This document shows, one piece after another, positions 45,927-58,235 of a stretch of 64,000 bases of DNA. The DNA lies in assembly GCA_022661535.1 (NCBI GenBank), contig JAKULF010000004.1:3534001-3598000 (forward strand), read 5' to 3'. This stretch comes from Eutypa lata. Its lineage: Eukaryota > Ascomycota > Sordariomycetes > Xylariales > Diatrypaceae. The first letter of the stretch is position 1. Each line of letters starts with the position of its first letter. The position numbers were made by a program, and so were the translations under genes. The notes under the pieces are model-generated. The model worked only from the letters and a program-made list of their open reading frames with translations. It was not told the DNA's origin and made no database searches.

Positions 45927-47062
45927 ATGGACTTCTCACAATCATCGTACTATAGTGGTGCGCAGCCTTACCAGTTCATCGGCATTCCGCCTCTAACACC
46001 CTCCCATTCCAACTCGGCCGTATCCGAAGAGTACAATAATCAATCTCCACCTGTTCGTCTCCCTCGTTCGTCCCTGTCCATTCGGTGCCATGTACAAGTA
46101 GAGCATTAACATCTAGAGCCTGCTTGTTAGGATGTATACGATGGTTTCCAGAACGATCAATTTCAGAACTTCGATCAATATGGGCAGTTTAACCACCAAG
46201 CACAACCACAGCCGTTCCAAGGTCCGCCCGGTCCGCCCACTCCGCCTACACAACCCTCATCAGGCCAAAGTCATTCGCAGGCCAACGGATCTGCGAAAGG
46301 TCTCCAGCCACAAGTCGACATAATCCCTCTGACGAAGGCAGACCCCGACAGGTCCCAACAGACCGGTTCGAACTCAGACGATGACGATTTGACTCCGGCG
46401 CAGTCTCGTAGGAAAGCGCAGAATAGGGCTGCGTGAGTAACCATCATCCAAACTACTTAGTGGCACCGACGAATCTATCGCACTTGATTCTATAGTAGGT
46501 TTTTGGACATTAAAACTAATGCGGTTTTTAATTATCTAGTCAGCGTGCATTCCGGGAACGCAAAGAACGGCATGTCAAAGACCTCGAAGCAAAGCTCGCC
46601 AGCCTAGAAGCCGCGCAGAACCAAACCGCTAGCGAAAATGAAAAGTTAAAGCGCGACCTCCAGAAGATCAGCACCGAGAACGAGATTTTACGCGCGACTT
46701 CGAACATGCAGGGACACAGCGGCTCCATGTCGCCGCCGGGCGGTGTGCCAACCACCACCGGTCCGATGCAATACAACCCCACAGACTTTTACTCGGATCT
46801 GCTCGCAAACCACACGAATAAGACGCCCAGCCACCGGATCGTCGAGTCCGAGTCTGGCGAACGCCTTCTGGCCGCCGGAGCCACGTGGGACCTCATCATC
46901 AACCACGAGTTGTTCAAAAGAGGCATGGTAGATGTCGCTGACGTGAGCGAGCGGCTCAAGGCCCAGGCCAAGTGCGACGGCCAAGGCCCTGTTTTCGAGG
47001 AAAGCGCCGTCCGCCGGGCTATTGAAGAGAGCATTGCGAGCGGTAGTGATGAGTTGTTATAA
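45927..47062 (+). CDS. kapC: bZIP transcription factor, KapC/Pap1-like
   Basis: Three exons (45927-46052, 46131-46432, 46540-47062) give 316 aa. Introns are 78 and 107 nt. Intron 1 has an uncommon GTTCGT donor, but its TTAG acceptor and CATTAAC branch site rejoin SPP to DVYDGF as in the family. Family knowledge: KapC-type factors are nuclear AP-1/Pap1-class bZIP proteins of filamentous ascomycetes. Seen: an N-terminal Gln/Pro/Tyr-rich region (FIGIPPLTPSHSNS), the basic region RRKAQNRAAQRAFRERKERH at about 134-153 that straddles intron 2, a leucine-zipper helix (DLEAKLASLEAAQNQ onward), and a conserved C-terminal block ERLLAAGATWDLIINHELF. No Cys-rich redox domain of the Yap1 kind is seen, which favours KapC over Yap1. 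Confidence 0.92.
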
Positions 47063-49009
47063 GTGATTCGAAGTCGTATGAGCGAAGTACCATCAGACAA
47101 CCAGGACCGGCTAAAAACACGCTAGTAGGGGAGAGAGACGACCTCGCGTAGTGGCGAGACAGATGCGGAATGTTTCACGATATAACGTAACAGGAGAAAT
47201 GCCCGATAAGTTTTAACACGTCGGGTCGGAATAAATGAAACCGTTTTTTATACCGGTTTGGGTAGGGCCAAATTCCTGAGAACGGTGCGACTGAGTTATG
47301 GGTTAAGCGTGGTCGAGTTGCAACACGCTCACTTATGTTGCTCAAATGGCGTTCAGAGCGTTTGAACGGGCAAGTGTATCGGGACGATGCAAGCCTTGCT
47401 TAGTTTTCACCGTTATTTTATATATAAAAGAAGCAATAGGAAGTTTCCACGCCTTCCGACTAGGTGCATAACCTCGAGCTGGATTATGTACACAGGCTCG
47501 AGATGGGAAGTTATAGGGTATGACTGGTAACTGGTGGTTTCATGTAAGGGGGGAAGGAAGAAAGCGTTGCATGGGGAATACTTGTTAGATTCAAGGAGTT
47601 CTGACACCGTCGTTACCTGGTACACTTGCTTTTCCCAGCTGCTTACAGCGGCCTTATTGATTAGTACCATCCCGAGGTTTTTGATATCTGTATAGTCGTA
47701 GTATTGGATACATACCTACGTAGTGTGAACAATCTAACTCATCTGATAGAAAGTCCATTGTATCAAGTCGTCTTACCGCACCATTGTCATGTCTAGTTGC
47801 AAGAAAGTAAAGTAGACTTCGACGAATAGTCGCACGTGTAATAAGGCTAGGAGCCATAGACACTACCTTCGGACGGTGCTAACCGCTATGTGGAGGCTCT
47901 AGATTAAGGCTAGGAAATGGGATGAACCTACATTGTTTTGAATGTGTATTGTAGAGAAAGAACCATGTAGGCTTTATTTCAAGTAGGAACCTCTAAGGCG
48001 CTGGTTGCTAACCCGCAGAGGGGCAACAAGTGAAGTATGTAGGTGGCGTTTCTTAGCATAGTTGAAATTGCATCGAAAGTCATAAAAGGACTTTAGGTAT
48101 ATCTACTACATCTAGCCTATAAGTAAAGAAGATATGAGAGTGGGAGGTTCCTGTTTATACTACAGTGCTCTTCATGATGAAAAGGGGAGAAGTTGGTTGG
48201 TAATGACCTAATCTTCCCTTTCGACTTTAACCCTCTCCTATTAGGGGGCCTAATACATCAGGGGGGCACATAACTAGATGTGTCGACGGCACAGGAGGGT
48301 TACTGTTAATAGTTCGGGATGTAGGCTATGTGGGAAACATCCGTTGTATGACACAGATAAGTGTACTAGAATTCAGAACTTTCACTGAACAAGCCCTTGC
48401 ACATTCCGGTGGCTTGTGTGACCATTCAGCCCCTAGGATTTATACAGCCACTAATAGTTGAAATTGGAAAGTCGGGTGTAGTCTTGAGTAAACGATTTCA
48501 GTTGACTGTAGATTATCATAGTGGATTACACTCGGTAATCATGCTGGGGGTTTCTAACTTTGAGTAGTTATATTAGGTACTATCTAAATATTATCTAAAC
48601 ACAAGTTGTGTATAGCCCCATCCGTGCAGTCAGGGGGTAGCATAGCCAATCCATATCTGAAATGCTCTTCATCACCACTCTAATCCATACATATTAACTC
48701 GCACAGGCCTGGTTATATCTTCACTTCAAATATACTCAGCCTACTAGCAGCCGAGTAACACTAGACGTCTGTTTTAACCATGTAGGCCACGATATTTATA
48801 CGAAGATGTATTTATAGTTAAAAGATCACAGATTCACGACCACAATACCTTTTTGAATGAAGTATCTAACTAGTAGATGTTTAGACTAAGCGACGCTACC
48901 ATCACGATAGCTAGCCCAAGCATCATTGTGGCAGCGGGTCTTCCCGGATCGGCGTCAAGGGCACCATTACGGGTAGCGACAGGGCTAACTGCGTCAAAAC
49001 CTCTTTTTG
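47063..49009. other. Intergenic, left flank of AT island 2
   Basis: The 3' flank of kapC and gene-free DNA. Short frames at 47413-47670 and 47654-47863 (-) have no recognisable content. No RNA gene is seen. Confidence 0.4.
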
Positions 49010-50850
49010 AAATTTTTTTTTTTGTAAGTGCACCTTACCTTTATTTAGCTTAAAAGCTTTATGCAACTAAGCCATTTAAGTTAAATTTAATACTTTTTAT
49101 AAATTATTTAATATTAATTATTTATTTTTAATTTATATTTAACTTTAAAAGCTTTTATTAATTTATTTAATTTTTAAATTTAAATAATTTAAATAATATA
49201 TATATATAAATAATAACTTTAAGCTTTAATTATTTATTTAATTTTTAATTTAAATAATATATTAATTATTTACTTTTATTTATATATATAACTTTTAAAG
49301 TTATAAAATACTTTATTATTTTATTAATAATAATAAATAAATTAATAAAATAATTAAAAAACTTTAATTATTTAAAATTATATTTTTTTAAATTTAAAAA
49401 ATAAATAATTAATAATTAAATAATTATAATTTTAATTAATTTAAAAATATATATATTTATAAATCGATTAAAATAACTTTAAATATATAAATTTTTTAAA
49501 TAAATATTTAATTTTTAATTAATTTATTAAAATTTTATTAAATATATTTTAATATAAATTTATAATATAATTTTAAAGTTTTAACGTAATTAATTTTATT
49601 ATTAATTATATATTATATTTATATAAATAATAACGTATAATTTATATAATTAAATTTTTAATTTATTATAAAAAAAATTTATATATATTTTAATAAATTT
49701 AAAGTTTTTATTATTATATAATATTAAATTATAATTTAAAACGTAAATAAAAAATAATAATTAAAAATATTAAATCGTTATTAAAAAATAAAAATAAAAT
49801 TATTTTATTTATTAATTATTTAAATTATTAATAATTTTATAAAAAATATTAATTAAATTTTATTTTATTTTATTATTTAATTATAATATTAATATAATAT
49901 AATAATTAAATTAATAATTATATATATTTTTTATTTTAAATTTTAAATTATTATAATTTCGTTATATATATTTTTTATATTAAATTAATATATTAAATTT
50001 TAATTAATTAAATTTTTAAAATTAATATAAAATTATAATAATTTAAATTAATTTAATAAAAAAAGCGATTTTATATATTAATAAATATTATAATTTATTA
50101 TAAAATAATTTATAATAAATTAAAAATATATTTAATAAATATAAAAATTTAATTATAAATATTTTATAAATTAATATATTAATAAAAATTTTCGTAATTT
50201 TTTTAAAATTAAAATAAAATTATATAAATTAAAATTAATAAATTATTTTATAAAAATTACTTTATAAACGCGTTTTAATATATTATATATATATATATTA
50301 TTATTATTATTTTAATTATTTATAAAAAAAATATATAAATATAATTTAATATAATAAAAACTTTAAATATTATAATTTTTTTAATTAAAATAATAATAAT
50401 AATATATAAATTAAAAAATTATTTAAATAAATAATTTATATAAATTTATTTAAATGTTTTTTTTAAATATATTATAATTATTTATTATATCGTTAAAATT
50501 ATAATACTTTAAATTTTTATTATATAATATTATTTTTAAACGATTTTTTTTAAAATAATTAAAATTATATTAATAATATATTAATTATAAAAACATTTAA
50601 ATAAAATAATTTTAATATATATAATTTTTTAAATTTAAATTTAAAAGAAATTATTTTTAATAAAAGTTATAATAATAATATATATATATTTATAATCGTT
50701 ATTTAATTTTATATTTAATTATATAATTATTTTTTTTAATATTTATTTTTATTAATTAATTATTAAATAATATATAAAAAAAATAAAAATTAATTTATAT
50801 AAAAAAAACTTCGTTTTTAATATATATAAAACTTAAAATTACTAAATTAA
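49010..50850. repeat. AT-rich, RIP-type island 2
   Basis: About 1.85 kb almost wholly A/T, with the same feature as island 1: surviving C residues are mostly followed by G or T and CpA is nearly gone. This indicates a RIP-mutated repeat. No frame or terminal repeat of the original element survives. The right edge is sharp, passing within a few bases into normal DNA carrying a small inverted repeat. Confidence 0.85.
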
Positions 50851-50947
50851 ATCAAGCCTTTTTCGGCTAGGATTTGGGATTTGTAAAGATTTTTTTATAT
50901 TAAGCTTAATAGATACGTAAAATATAACCAGCCGAGAAAGGCCTGAT
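50851..50947. repeat. Short element with 20-bp imperfect terminal inverted repeats
   Basis: The arms 50851-50870 and 50928-50947 match as inverted repeats at 17 of 20 positions, and all three differences are transitions. The 57 bases between are AT-rich. It could be a MITE-like element, the edge of a larger mutated transposon, or a hairpin. I found no clear target-site duplication. Confidence 0.55.
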
Positions 50948-51659
50948 GTATGAGGTAAGCATGTATCTTCATACACATCCGAGAGGGAAAGATTAAGCAC
51001 GAAGACCCCACCAGATCTTTCGAGATTAGGTCACAACCCCTGGTGAACCTTAACTGTGGACTGATGGAGTCGCGGGAAGGCCCGTTATGGGGAGTTATGG
51101 GGCCATCTAAAAGGGTAACGGATGACTTGCAGATCTATCAAAACGGCGCGGAGGTTCAAGATTAACATTCATCGTGGACTTGACTGCATTTACTAAAGGT
51201 AGGGGGATGGATAGGAAAAGATGTGGTCCTAAGTCCCGGGTACCTGGGAGGCCTTAGTGTAGTAATCTTGACCTTTCAAGTATTTGAGTAACATCGGTTA
51301 ATGTCGGCATGCCAAAATTGCTTAATCTATCCGGGAATCATCCCATGACAACCTCGTCGTTAATAATATTGAGACAGCTCTTAGATTTTTTTAAGCCCCC
51401 TCCCCCCGCTGGCAGAGGGGAGTGCAAAGAGAAGGGGGGGAAGAGGAGTGAAAAACGTGAGCACCGCAAAAAGAAGATAAAAAGAAAAGTGCGTGAAACA
51501 GTGTTTTGTTATAGATGATGTACCCAACACTGTGGTACACAGGGCATATAATAATTACCTAGGTACCTGGTCTGTCCACATCGTACTTACCCAACTATCA
51601 TATTCAAATTCCCAACAAAGTCCTAGCTAAACTTTACTTCGCATTGGAAGATACGAAGC
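50948..51659. other. Intergenic, 5' flank of F-box pseudogene
   Basis: Normal composition, with a purine-rich run on the plus strand at 51,418-51,490. The 69-codon frame 51309-51518 is low-complexity Lys/Arg/Glu and not supported. Confidence 0.4.
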
Positions 51660-53005
51660 ATGAGTGCAATCACTGACCGCATCCCTCCAGAAGTTCTTCA
51701 CAATATTTTCTCATACTTATCTTCACTTGAAGCGTGACGGATCCGATCTTGTTGTAAGACATTAGCTAGCATAGGTGCTACTTGCGGATTCGAAGAGATC
51801 GCTTTCTATCTTTGCAAGGCTGATTTCGAGAAACTTCGTGCTATCTCCTGCATCTTGAGATCAGCTGGTATGTAAGGACACTGATATGTGTATCGTATCA
51901 CCTCCGAGAGCGACCTCTTTCCTTAGCTCAATACGTCAATAACATCAGCAGAAATTTCAATTATCGTATAGACGTTCAGAATTGCAACCTAAATAGGCTA
52001 CCACATATCATCACAAGAATCGAGAGTAGAAGAGGTGTAAGACAAGCTTATGTGAAGTTACTGTTCCTTTCGTCGGAAGAGGTCCAGAAAAATTATCGCC
52101 ATTATGTAATGGCTGTTGAGGAGCAAAATCAAATTTTGTCGAGAAGGGCGGATTTCAGTGGGTTACAAGAAGTCTTTTCGAGACTCCCGTCACTCCGGGC
52201 TATAGTGATGGATAATGATTCATGTTTTGCTGATCCGGAACGCAACTCTCCTTTTCGCGTCTTCTTCGACTATAGTAGGCAATCGCCGGAACCACAGGGT
52301 GCCTAACAGACGGACGTAATCCTGCACGGCCTCACACACTCGAGGGTCCGCCCAACTCTACTCAGCGCTGGAAGACTTACCCCAAAACTAATTAATAAAA
52401 GGTTCTTTGACAAGATTATTGCACTTGAAAGCCATCTGAGAACCATTGCGCTCTTGTTTAATACTTTAGATCGTGAGATCGAAAATATGGAAGAGGGTAA
52501 TAAAGATTCCATGACTAAGGCGCGCTGGCTTAATCACCGCGGTGTCATCGCATCCTTCCTCCGCACCCTACCTAAGCTTAATTCAATATCAATTGGCTTC
52601 GTCCCGCGTCACACACGGTGTGCCTATCCGGAGACATTCTACAATATTGTGTCTCTCGGGTTCAAGTGGCACCAACTACGGCATGTGCGATTCATCGGGA
52701 TCGAAGGCGAAAGGCAGGAGATACTCGAGTTCTTTGCCCCGCACAAAGACACGCTTCGGTCTGTCCAATTATGCGAGGCCAGACTAAAAATGACAGCTTG
52801 GACGCGCTTGTTTAGGTAAATGAAAGAGATATTGCGATTGGATGATATCGCCTTCTCTGGGTATCTACTCGGCAAAGTAGAGGACGGGAAAGACTACTAT
52901 GTACCTGCCAATGGTATTGTTCAGGCCCATCATAAACGCTGGCATTTTGGATACCCAGATGAGGATGAAGGGGACCATCTCACGTCGATCTTATCCTTTA
53001 ACTAA
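51660..53005 (+). pseudogene. F-box protein gene with three premature stops
   Basis: With one 59-nt intron (51868-51926, GTATGT...TTAG), a single frame of 428 codons runs from ATG 51660 to a stop at 53005, broken only by TGA at 51735-51737 and TAA at 52304-52306 and 52817-52819. The start reads as an F-box: IPPEVLHNIFSYLSSLEA, then the stop, then RIRSCCKTLASIG. The rest (FSRLPSLRAIVMDNDS, FLRTLPKLNSISIGFV, HQLRHVRFIGIEGERQEI) looks like the C-terminal half of fungal F-box proteins, with weak leucine-rich periodicity. F-box proteins are substrate adaptors of SCF ubiquitin ligases. Each stop is one C-to-T change from CGA or CAA, and there is no indel. This is a recently inactivated gene, close to RIP island 2. 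Alternative splicing around the stops seems unlikely. Confidence 0.8.
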
Positions 53006-53683
53006 TATATCCCGAGATGCCACATCCCTTGTACCTATACAGTGAAATCGGTTCATAGGGAGGGGATCCTCTTCAAAAGAGATACTTTGGCTACATATAA
53101 CTATATCCAAGTAATATAACCTCTATCGTAAAGGCTCTATCATTAACTATAGATCAGGTGTTGCAGTTTTATGGAGGGGAAGGTGTAATCGGGATCCCGT
53201 ATAAGTGCATATCGAGGCACTTATGTATTTAAATGAGAAGCTCAGACCACTTTGAATATTGACCCTATGGCACCAATTGCTTCTGTCAACTAAAGATCGA
53301 CAATCTTTCAGCCCTCGTGGGGTAGTGGGTCTCTTGATACCTAGCGCGTTTGCGGCGCACACGCGATCTAGTACAGGGAAAACCTTGAAACGTGGATTTC
53401 TTCTGGGGACAACGTCACTATATGTTCTAGCTTAAGAAACACCTATCATCCCATCAAAAAGAACCTCAAGTTAGTGTCTTCAAAGCTAGACACAAACATT
53501 TCAATTGCTAGTACATAGACGCGTGCCGTTATATTTTCATCTATCACCAGATGACAGTGCTCCGTCTGGTTTTATTCGGTTTTAGCCCACAACGCTTAAG
53601 TTTAGTCTAAAGTCCCAAATTCAAATCCCTTCACAGGATAGCGTCATCGAATCGAGGATAGTGAAAATCAAACGCCTGGCAAG
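53006..53683. promoter_or_regulatory. Upstream region of phosphotransferase gene
   Basis: 678 bases between the F-box pseudogene and the next start codon. No coding frame of note; it presumably holds the promoter. Confidence 0.45.
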
Positions 53684-55074
53684 ATGGTATACGTACGGCA
53701 GGAATACCTACCGAACCTCAAACTTTACAAGTATTCTGCCGTCGACCACTCGTTGACGTCTAAATATATACTGAAGCCTTTCTACAACAATGTCGTCATC
53801 AAGTGCTTCCCCATGTCCATGGCCCCAAACCTTATCACCTTGTCTGGGTTCATGTTTGTCGTCGCCAACTTCCTCACCTTGCTATGGTACAGCCCAAATC
53901 TAGACCAGAACTGCCCGCCATGGGTTTATTACACATGGGCTGCTGGTCTGTTCCTTTACCAGACCTTTGATGCCGTAGATGGGGCACAGGCGTATGTGAA
54001 ATCTCATCCCAACGTTTTCAATCTTGTCTTTTGCATGTCGGTCTTTACTACTTGATTAATAACTCATATTCCTTGCAGACGACGCACGCGTCAGAGCGGA
54101 CCTCTCGGTGAGCTATTCGACCATGGTGTCGATGCTCTCAACACTTCACTTGGATGTCTCCTCTTCGCCGGTTCTCAGAATATGGGTCAAAGCTGGTATA
54201 CTGTTTCCACACTTTTCGCAGGTAGGTCTAGACGTGTGCCATCCCTCATCATCTAGACTAACCAAACTAACAACTACTAGCTCTCTTGACCTTCTACACG
54301 CAGACTTGGGAAGAGTATCACACTAAAACCTTGACACTTGGTGTCGTAAACGGTCCAGTAGAAGGTGTCCTCATCCTCGTGTCCGTATACGCCTTGACAG
54401 GCTATATGGGAGGGGGTTCCTTTTGGCAGCAATCCCTGCTTGAAACTGCTGGTGTGTCTAGGTCTCTGGGGATCCCTGATTTCATCTACAACCTTTCCTT
54501 CACGGAATGGTATATGGTTCAAGGCACTGTTATGCTCATCTTCAACACCGTCGAAAGTGCACGGAACGTTATCAAGGCTAGACGAGCTCGTGGTGATCGT
54601 AGCCGCGGAGCACTGCTCGGTCTAGTCCCCTTTTTCGCCACTTGGGTGTTCGTTATCGCCTACCTCTGGCTCCAGCCAGTCATTCGCACGCAGCATATCG
54701 TGCCCTTCGCTGTGTTTGCTGGTATTGTAAACGCATACAGCGTCGGCCAGATGATTACGGCTCACCTTGTCAGGCTCCGGTTCCCGTATTGGAACGTCTT
54801 GGTATTGCCGCTGGCCTGGGGCGTCATCGACTCCCTGGGTCCCGTGCTCCAGGCTCACATTGGTTGGGCGTCTGGTTGGCCCAGTGCGCTTGGTGATGGC
54901 GTATACCAGGTTGCCTTCATGTTCTTAATGTTGGGCATGGCGATCGGTGTCTACGGCTCCTTTGTTGTGGACGTTATCGTCACCATCTGTGACTATCTTG
55001 ATATTTGGTGCTTGACTATCAAGCATCCTTACGTTCCCGAGACTGAGGCAACCAGCGGGAAGAAGATAAACTGA
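53684..55074 (+). CDS. Choline/ethanolamine phosphotransferase (CPT1/EPT1 family)
   Basis: Three exons (53684-53991, 54079-54221, 54281-55074) give 414 aa; introns are 87 and 59 nt. Family knowledge: these ER-membrane enzymes transfer phosphocholine or phosphoethanolamine from CDP-alcohols to diacylglycerol, the last step of the Kennedy pathway. Seen: the CDP-alcohol phosphotransferase motif D-G-x2-A-R-x8-G-x3-D-x3-D at D99, G100, A103, R104, G113, D117 and D121, split by intron 1; several membrane segments (ITLSGFMFVVANFLTLLW; VYYTWAAGLFLYQ; LLGLVPFFATWVFVIAYLWL; VAFMFLMLGMAIGVYGSFVV); and the typical KLYKYSAVDHSLTSKYIL start. Whether it prefers CDP-choline or CDP-ethanolamine cannot be told from sequence, so no symbol is given. 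Confidence 0.93.
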
Positions 55075-55950
55075 ATGACTACGGCAACGTGGTTCGCTAG
55101 AAATTTTACAATTTCATCCAAGCATACCCTAACATAAGATAGGAGGTGGGAGGGGTGAAGGGATACATCTGGGCTTCACTGGGGAATATGATATCAGGGA
55201 TGTCCCTCGAGTCTCAAGAGGAGACATACTAAGCACTCCACTACAATTTCTCATTGGGATTTCAATGTCAACACAGACACAACGATACGACAGGCTTTGA
55301 CCCAGTCTCCGATTCTGACGAAATGATTACGAGTTCACGAGGGGGCGTTTTGGTACTGGTTCGTTATAGATGGTTCGTCCGCAAGAAAGAGTTATGGGCT
55401 TATATAATCAGATACTGGGGAGGTCAAAGGGTTTTCCGACGTGCTACTTAGCTCACTACTGGCAGTACAGATATACTAACATACCAGAACACCGTCTCCA
55501 TTCCAAGCGTAGTGTTTCTTTCTCGTGTGAGAATGAGTGCTATAGTCAAACCCTCAAATATGCATAGTTGTAATAAATCTTCAGGTGCAATCTGAATGCA
55601 CCTAAATGCACTGTCCTACCAGCTACGCTACTACTATTGATGCATGTGCCTCCAACCTTAGATATCAGCAGCTTAAACATAATCAATTACAACTGCCTCC
55701 ATTCTACTCTTAATTATACCCTAACTATAATGTTGAGACGAATATGTAACCTACCTGGGTAGGTAAGTGTGTGCGGGATGGGATGGTGATAGTCTGAGCT
55801 AAATTTGACGGCTATTGTATTGCACGTGACTCCCCATGGAAAACTGACCCAGTCCATTCAAGCCGATCGAGACTTCGAACTCTTCGTCACTTGATACCCT
55901 CTGGCTCACCCCTTATTGTTTTAGTTTCTACACCATCATTCGACTCCACT
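55075..55950. other. Intergenic between phosphotransferase and TYW3
   Basis: 876 bases holding the 3' flank of one gene and the promoter of the next. Short frames (55254-55451, 55370-55567) are not supported. A TAGGTAGGTAAG string lies near 55,758. Confidence 0.4.
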
Positions 55951-57052
55951 ATGAAGAGTTTACCAAATCCACCGCCGAGTTTTACGAAAAAGAAGGATCG
56001 GATCCTGGAGCAGTTATCCATACCGAATTCAGAATATACAGATGCGTCGCCCAAGGGCTCTATCGATGCTGGAATTCGTGACCTGATCGACGAAATCAAT
56101 GGCATGGATGGCTTTGTCACCACTAGCAGCTGTGCAGGTCGGGTTAGCGTCTTCGTGGAGGGCAAAAAGACGACAGATCTAGAGTTACAGCAAACCCAAC
56201 AGCAGGATCAAGGAGAAGAAGGCTATGAGCAAGGGCGAGAACTCGCGAAGCTGGACACATTGGCCGGCGTGGGTGGCAAGGGAGGCGGTGGTTCTTGGCT
56301 CTTTGTCTCTCACGATCCAGTAGCATTTGATGATGGTCTAGCTAGTTCCGATCTAGACATTCTCCTTGGATTAGGGAACGCGAGAGACTCGGCACAGCGC
56401 AGAGATAGCGATTTGCGAGAAGATATGGCAGGATCAAGGCTTATTCATTTCAAGTTTGAACCAATGGTGAGTGAAGATATTCCGTGGTACTAGTACACCC
56501 GAACTTTGACATCGTAAAGACTAATTTTACCTATAGATTCTCCATGTCCTTACCGCATCCCCAGAACACGCCCAGCTACTACTCCGTTGCGGACTACAAG
56601 CCGGCTTCAGGGAGAGCGGAGCCATCAACCTGATTCCAACGGCAACAGGAGAGCCCGTGACGCCGATAGTTGCCATCCGCTCCATGGGCCTCGCACTCGA
56701 GTCTCTCATAGGTACACAAACCACCGGCGGGGTCTCGCAGCGCACGGTCTCTACAGAGTATCTAAAGACCCTCCTCCACATAGCAAACGACAGGTTCGTC
56801 GCCAACACGGGAAGGATCGAACGATTCCGGGCAGGGCTCCTAGAGGCAATACGGCCACCGCAGAAGAAGGATGGCACGCAGTGGGAGGATCCTCAGGCTC
56901 GAAGGGAGAGGATGCGGGCTGAAGGCCTCAAAAGGAAGGCTGAGCTCCTGCAGAAACAGCAGCAGCAGCAGGGGCAGAGCGGTACCTGCTCGGCAGATGG
57001 AGACACGGATGTAGATTCGTATACGATGCTCAATGCAGATGATACGACGTGA
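55951..57052 (+). CDS. TYW3: tRNA wybutosine-synthesizing protein 3 (TYW3)
   Basis: Two exons (55951-56466, 56537-57052) over a 70-nt intron (GTGAGT...TATAG) give 343 aa. Family knowledge: Tyw3 is the SAM-dependent N4-methyltransferase step in making wybutosine at position 37 of phenylalanine tRNA. Seen: SIDAGIRDLIDEINGMDGFV with TTSSCAGRVSVFVEG, GSWLFVSHDPVAFDD, LIHFKFEPMILHVLTASPEH across the intron, GFRESGAINLIPTATGEP and VAIRSMGLALESLIG, all in family order. An insertion rich in Gln, Glu and Gly separates the first two blocks, and a Gln run (CAG-rich, about 56,955) lies near the C-terminus. The ATG at 55951 is chosen because the longer open frame upstream begins at TTG. Confidence 0.92.
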
Positions 57053-57474
57053 CAACAACAAAAAACTTTGCTTGCCGTTCCCGTGTGCATGTCCAGGACA
57101 CAAATGCCTACTAGTAGTTGTTAAACTCGTGAAATTTCTATACAGCTCTTGCTTCTTTTATCGAGCGCTCGCTCGCTCTCTTCTCTATGCCGTGCGTAGT
57201 AGTATTACAGGATGTCCACATCAAGAGCCCTTTCACTACCTGCCCGTCTAACTCATGCCGTCCTTCCCCAACCCCTCGAATTGCATGCAACCTCGGTTTA
57301 TGTACGTATGTAGGCTAACTGGCTGGTTCGTTCGTTCGTTTCGTTCATTCGTTCGCTCGGACGATAATTTCGGCTCTTTCCCTTCTTCTTCAGCGCCGCC
57401 CATATCTCTCTCCCTTTTCTACATAACTAGATAGATAGATAGATAGATAGGTAGGTACGAACGAACGGAACGGA
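57053..57474. other. Convergent 3' region TYW3/MIC19 with microsatellites
   Basis: Between convergent genes. It carries a GTTC tetranucleotide tract at about 57,326-57,356 and a GATA tract at 57,428-57,456. Nothing else is seen. Confidence 0.6.
57428..57456 (+). repeat. GATA microsatellite
   Basis: An uninterrupted tract of about six GATA units, passing into GTAGGTAC. It lies 20 bases beyond the MIC19 stop codon. Confidence 0.85.
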
Positions 57475-58235
57475 TCATCGCACGACCCGCTCCACCCACT
57501 CCCTCTCGAGGCGGCGGACCTCCTCCTTGAAGGCGGCGACCTCGCGCCAGCAGTCGAGCGGGCGGCGGTCGTTCTCCATCAGGCAGCGGACGACGTCGCC
57601 GCGCGCCGTCTCGACGCTGTCGGGCAGCTGCCGCAGCTGCTTGCGCTTCTCGAGCCGCGCCCGCAGCGTCTCCACCTCCTTGGAGACCTGCTGGCGGCTC
57701 AGGCTGCTCGCCTTGCCCTCCCGGTCCTCGTTGTCCGTGTACTCCGACGCCTTCTCGAGCGCCGCCCGCAGCGCCGCGCTTTCCTTCTCCTGCAGCTTCT
57801 TCAGCTCCGACGCTACGCGGGCTTGGACCGCTAGCTCGAGGTTCTGCGATCGGGTCGTGTCGGACTGTTTTTTGGGTTTCGTTTGGGCGCTGGTTAGATA
57901 GATGTAGACAGGCAGGTAGGCAGGCAGGAGTGGTTGTGTATGTTATGCTGTGGTGGATTGTAGAGAATAGAGCGCCGACTCACCTCGCTGCTTCCTTGGA
58001 GAGATTCGACGACATCGTGGGAAACGCCTACGGGTCCGGAACTATATGCGTCAAGAAACACAGACGGGCTGGTCAGCTACTACATACATCCCATACCTAG
58101 GTACCTGCAATGTAGGCGTGCGGTAAAATATTTTTGATTGGCAGTGTGGGCAGAGAGAGGTATGTGTGTGTGTGTATGTACTCACGCTTTCCAGACATGT
58201 GTCGACTGGTCCGGCTTTGACGAGTTGGCGCCCAT
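57475..58235 (-). CDS. MIC19: MICOS complex subunit Mic19 (fungal CHCHD3-like)
   Basis: Three exons (58235-58186, 58041-57984, 57864-57475) give 165 aa; both introns begin GTGAGT and end TAG or CAG. Family knowledge: Mic19 is a peripheral inner-membrane component of the MICOS complex that holds mitochondrial crista junctions and binds Mic60. Seen: MGANSSKPDQS, a start suited to N-myristoylation as in the family; DVVESLQGSSE leading across intron 2 into SDTTRSQNLELAVQARVASE; a long charged coiled-coil-like middle (LRARLEKRKQLRQLPDSVET); and a C-terminal cysteine pair, CLMENDRRPLDC, in place of a full twin CX9C motif. The last exon is very GC-rich. Confidence 0.87.
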
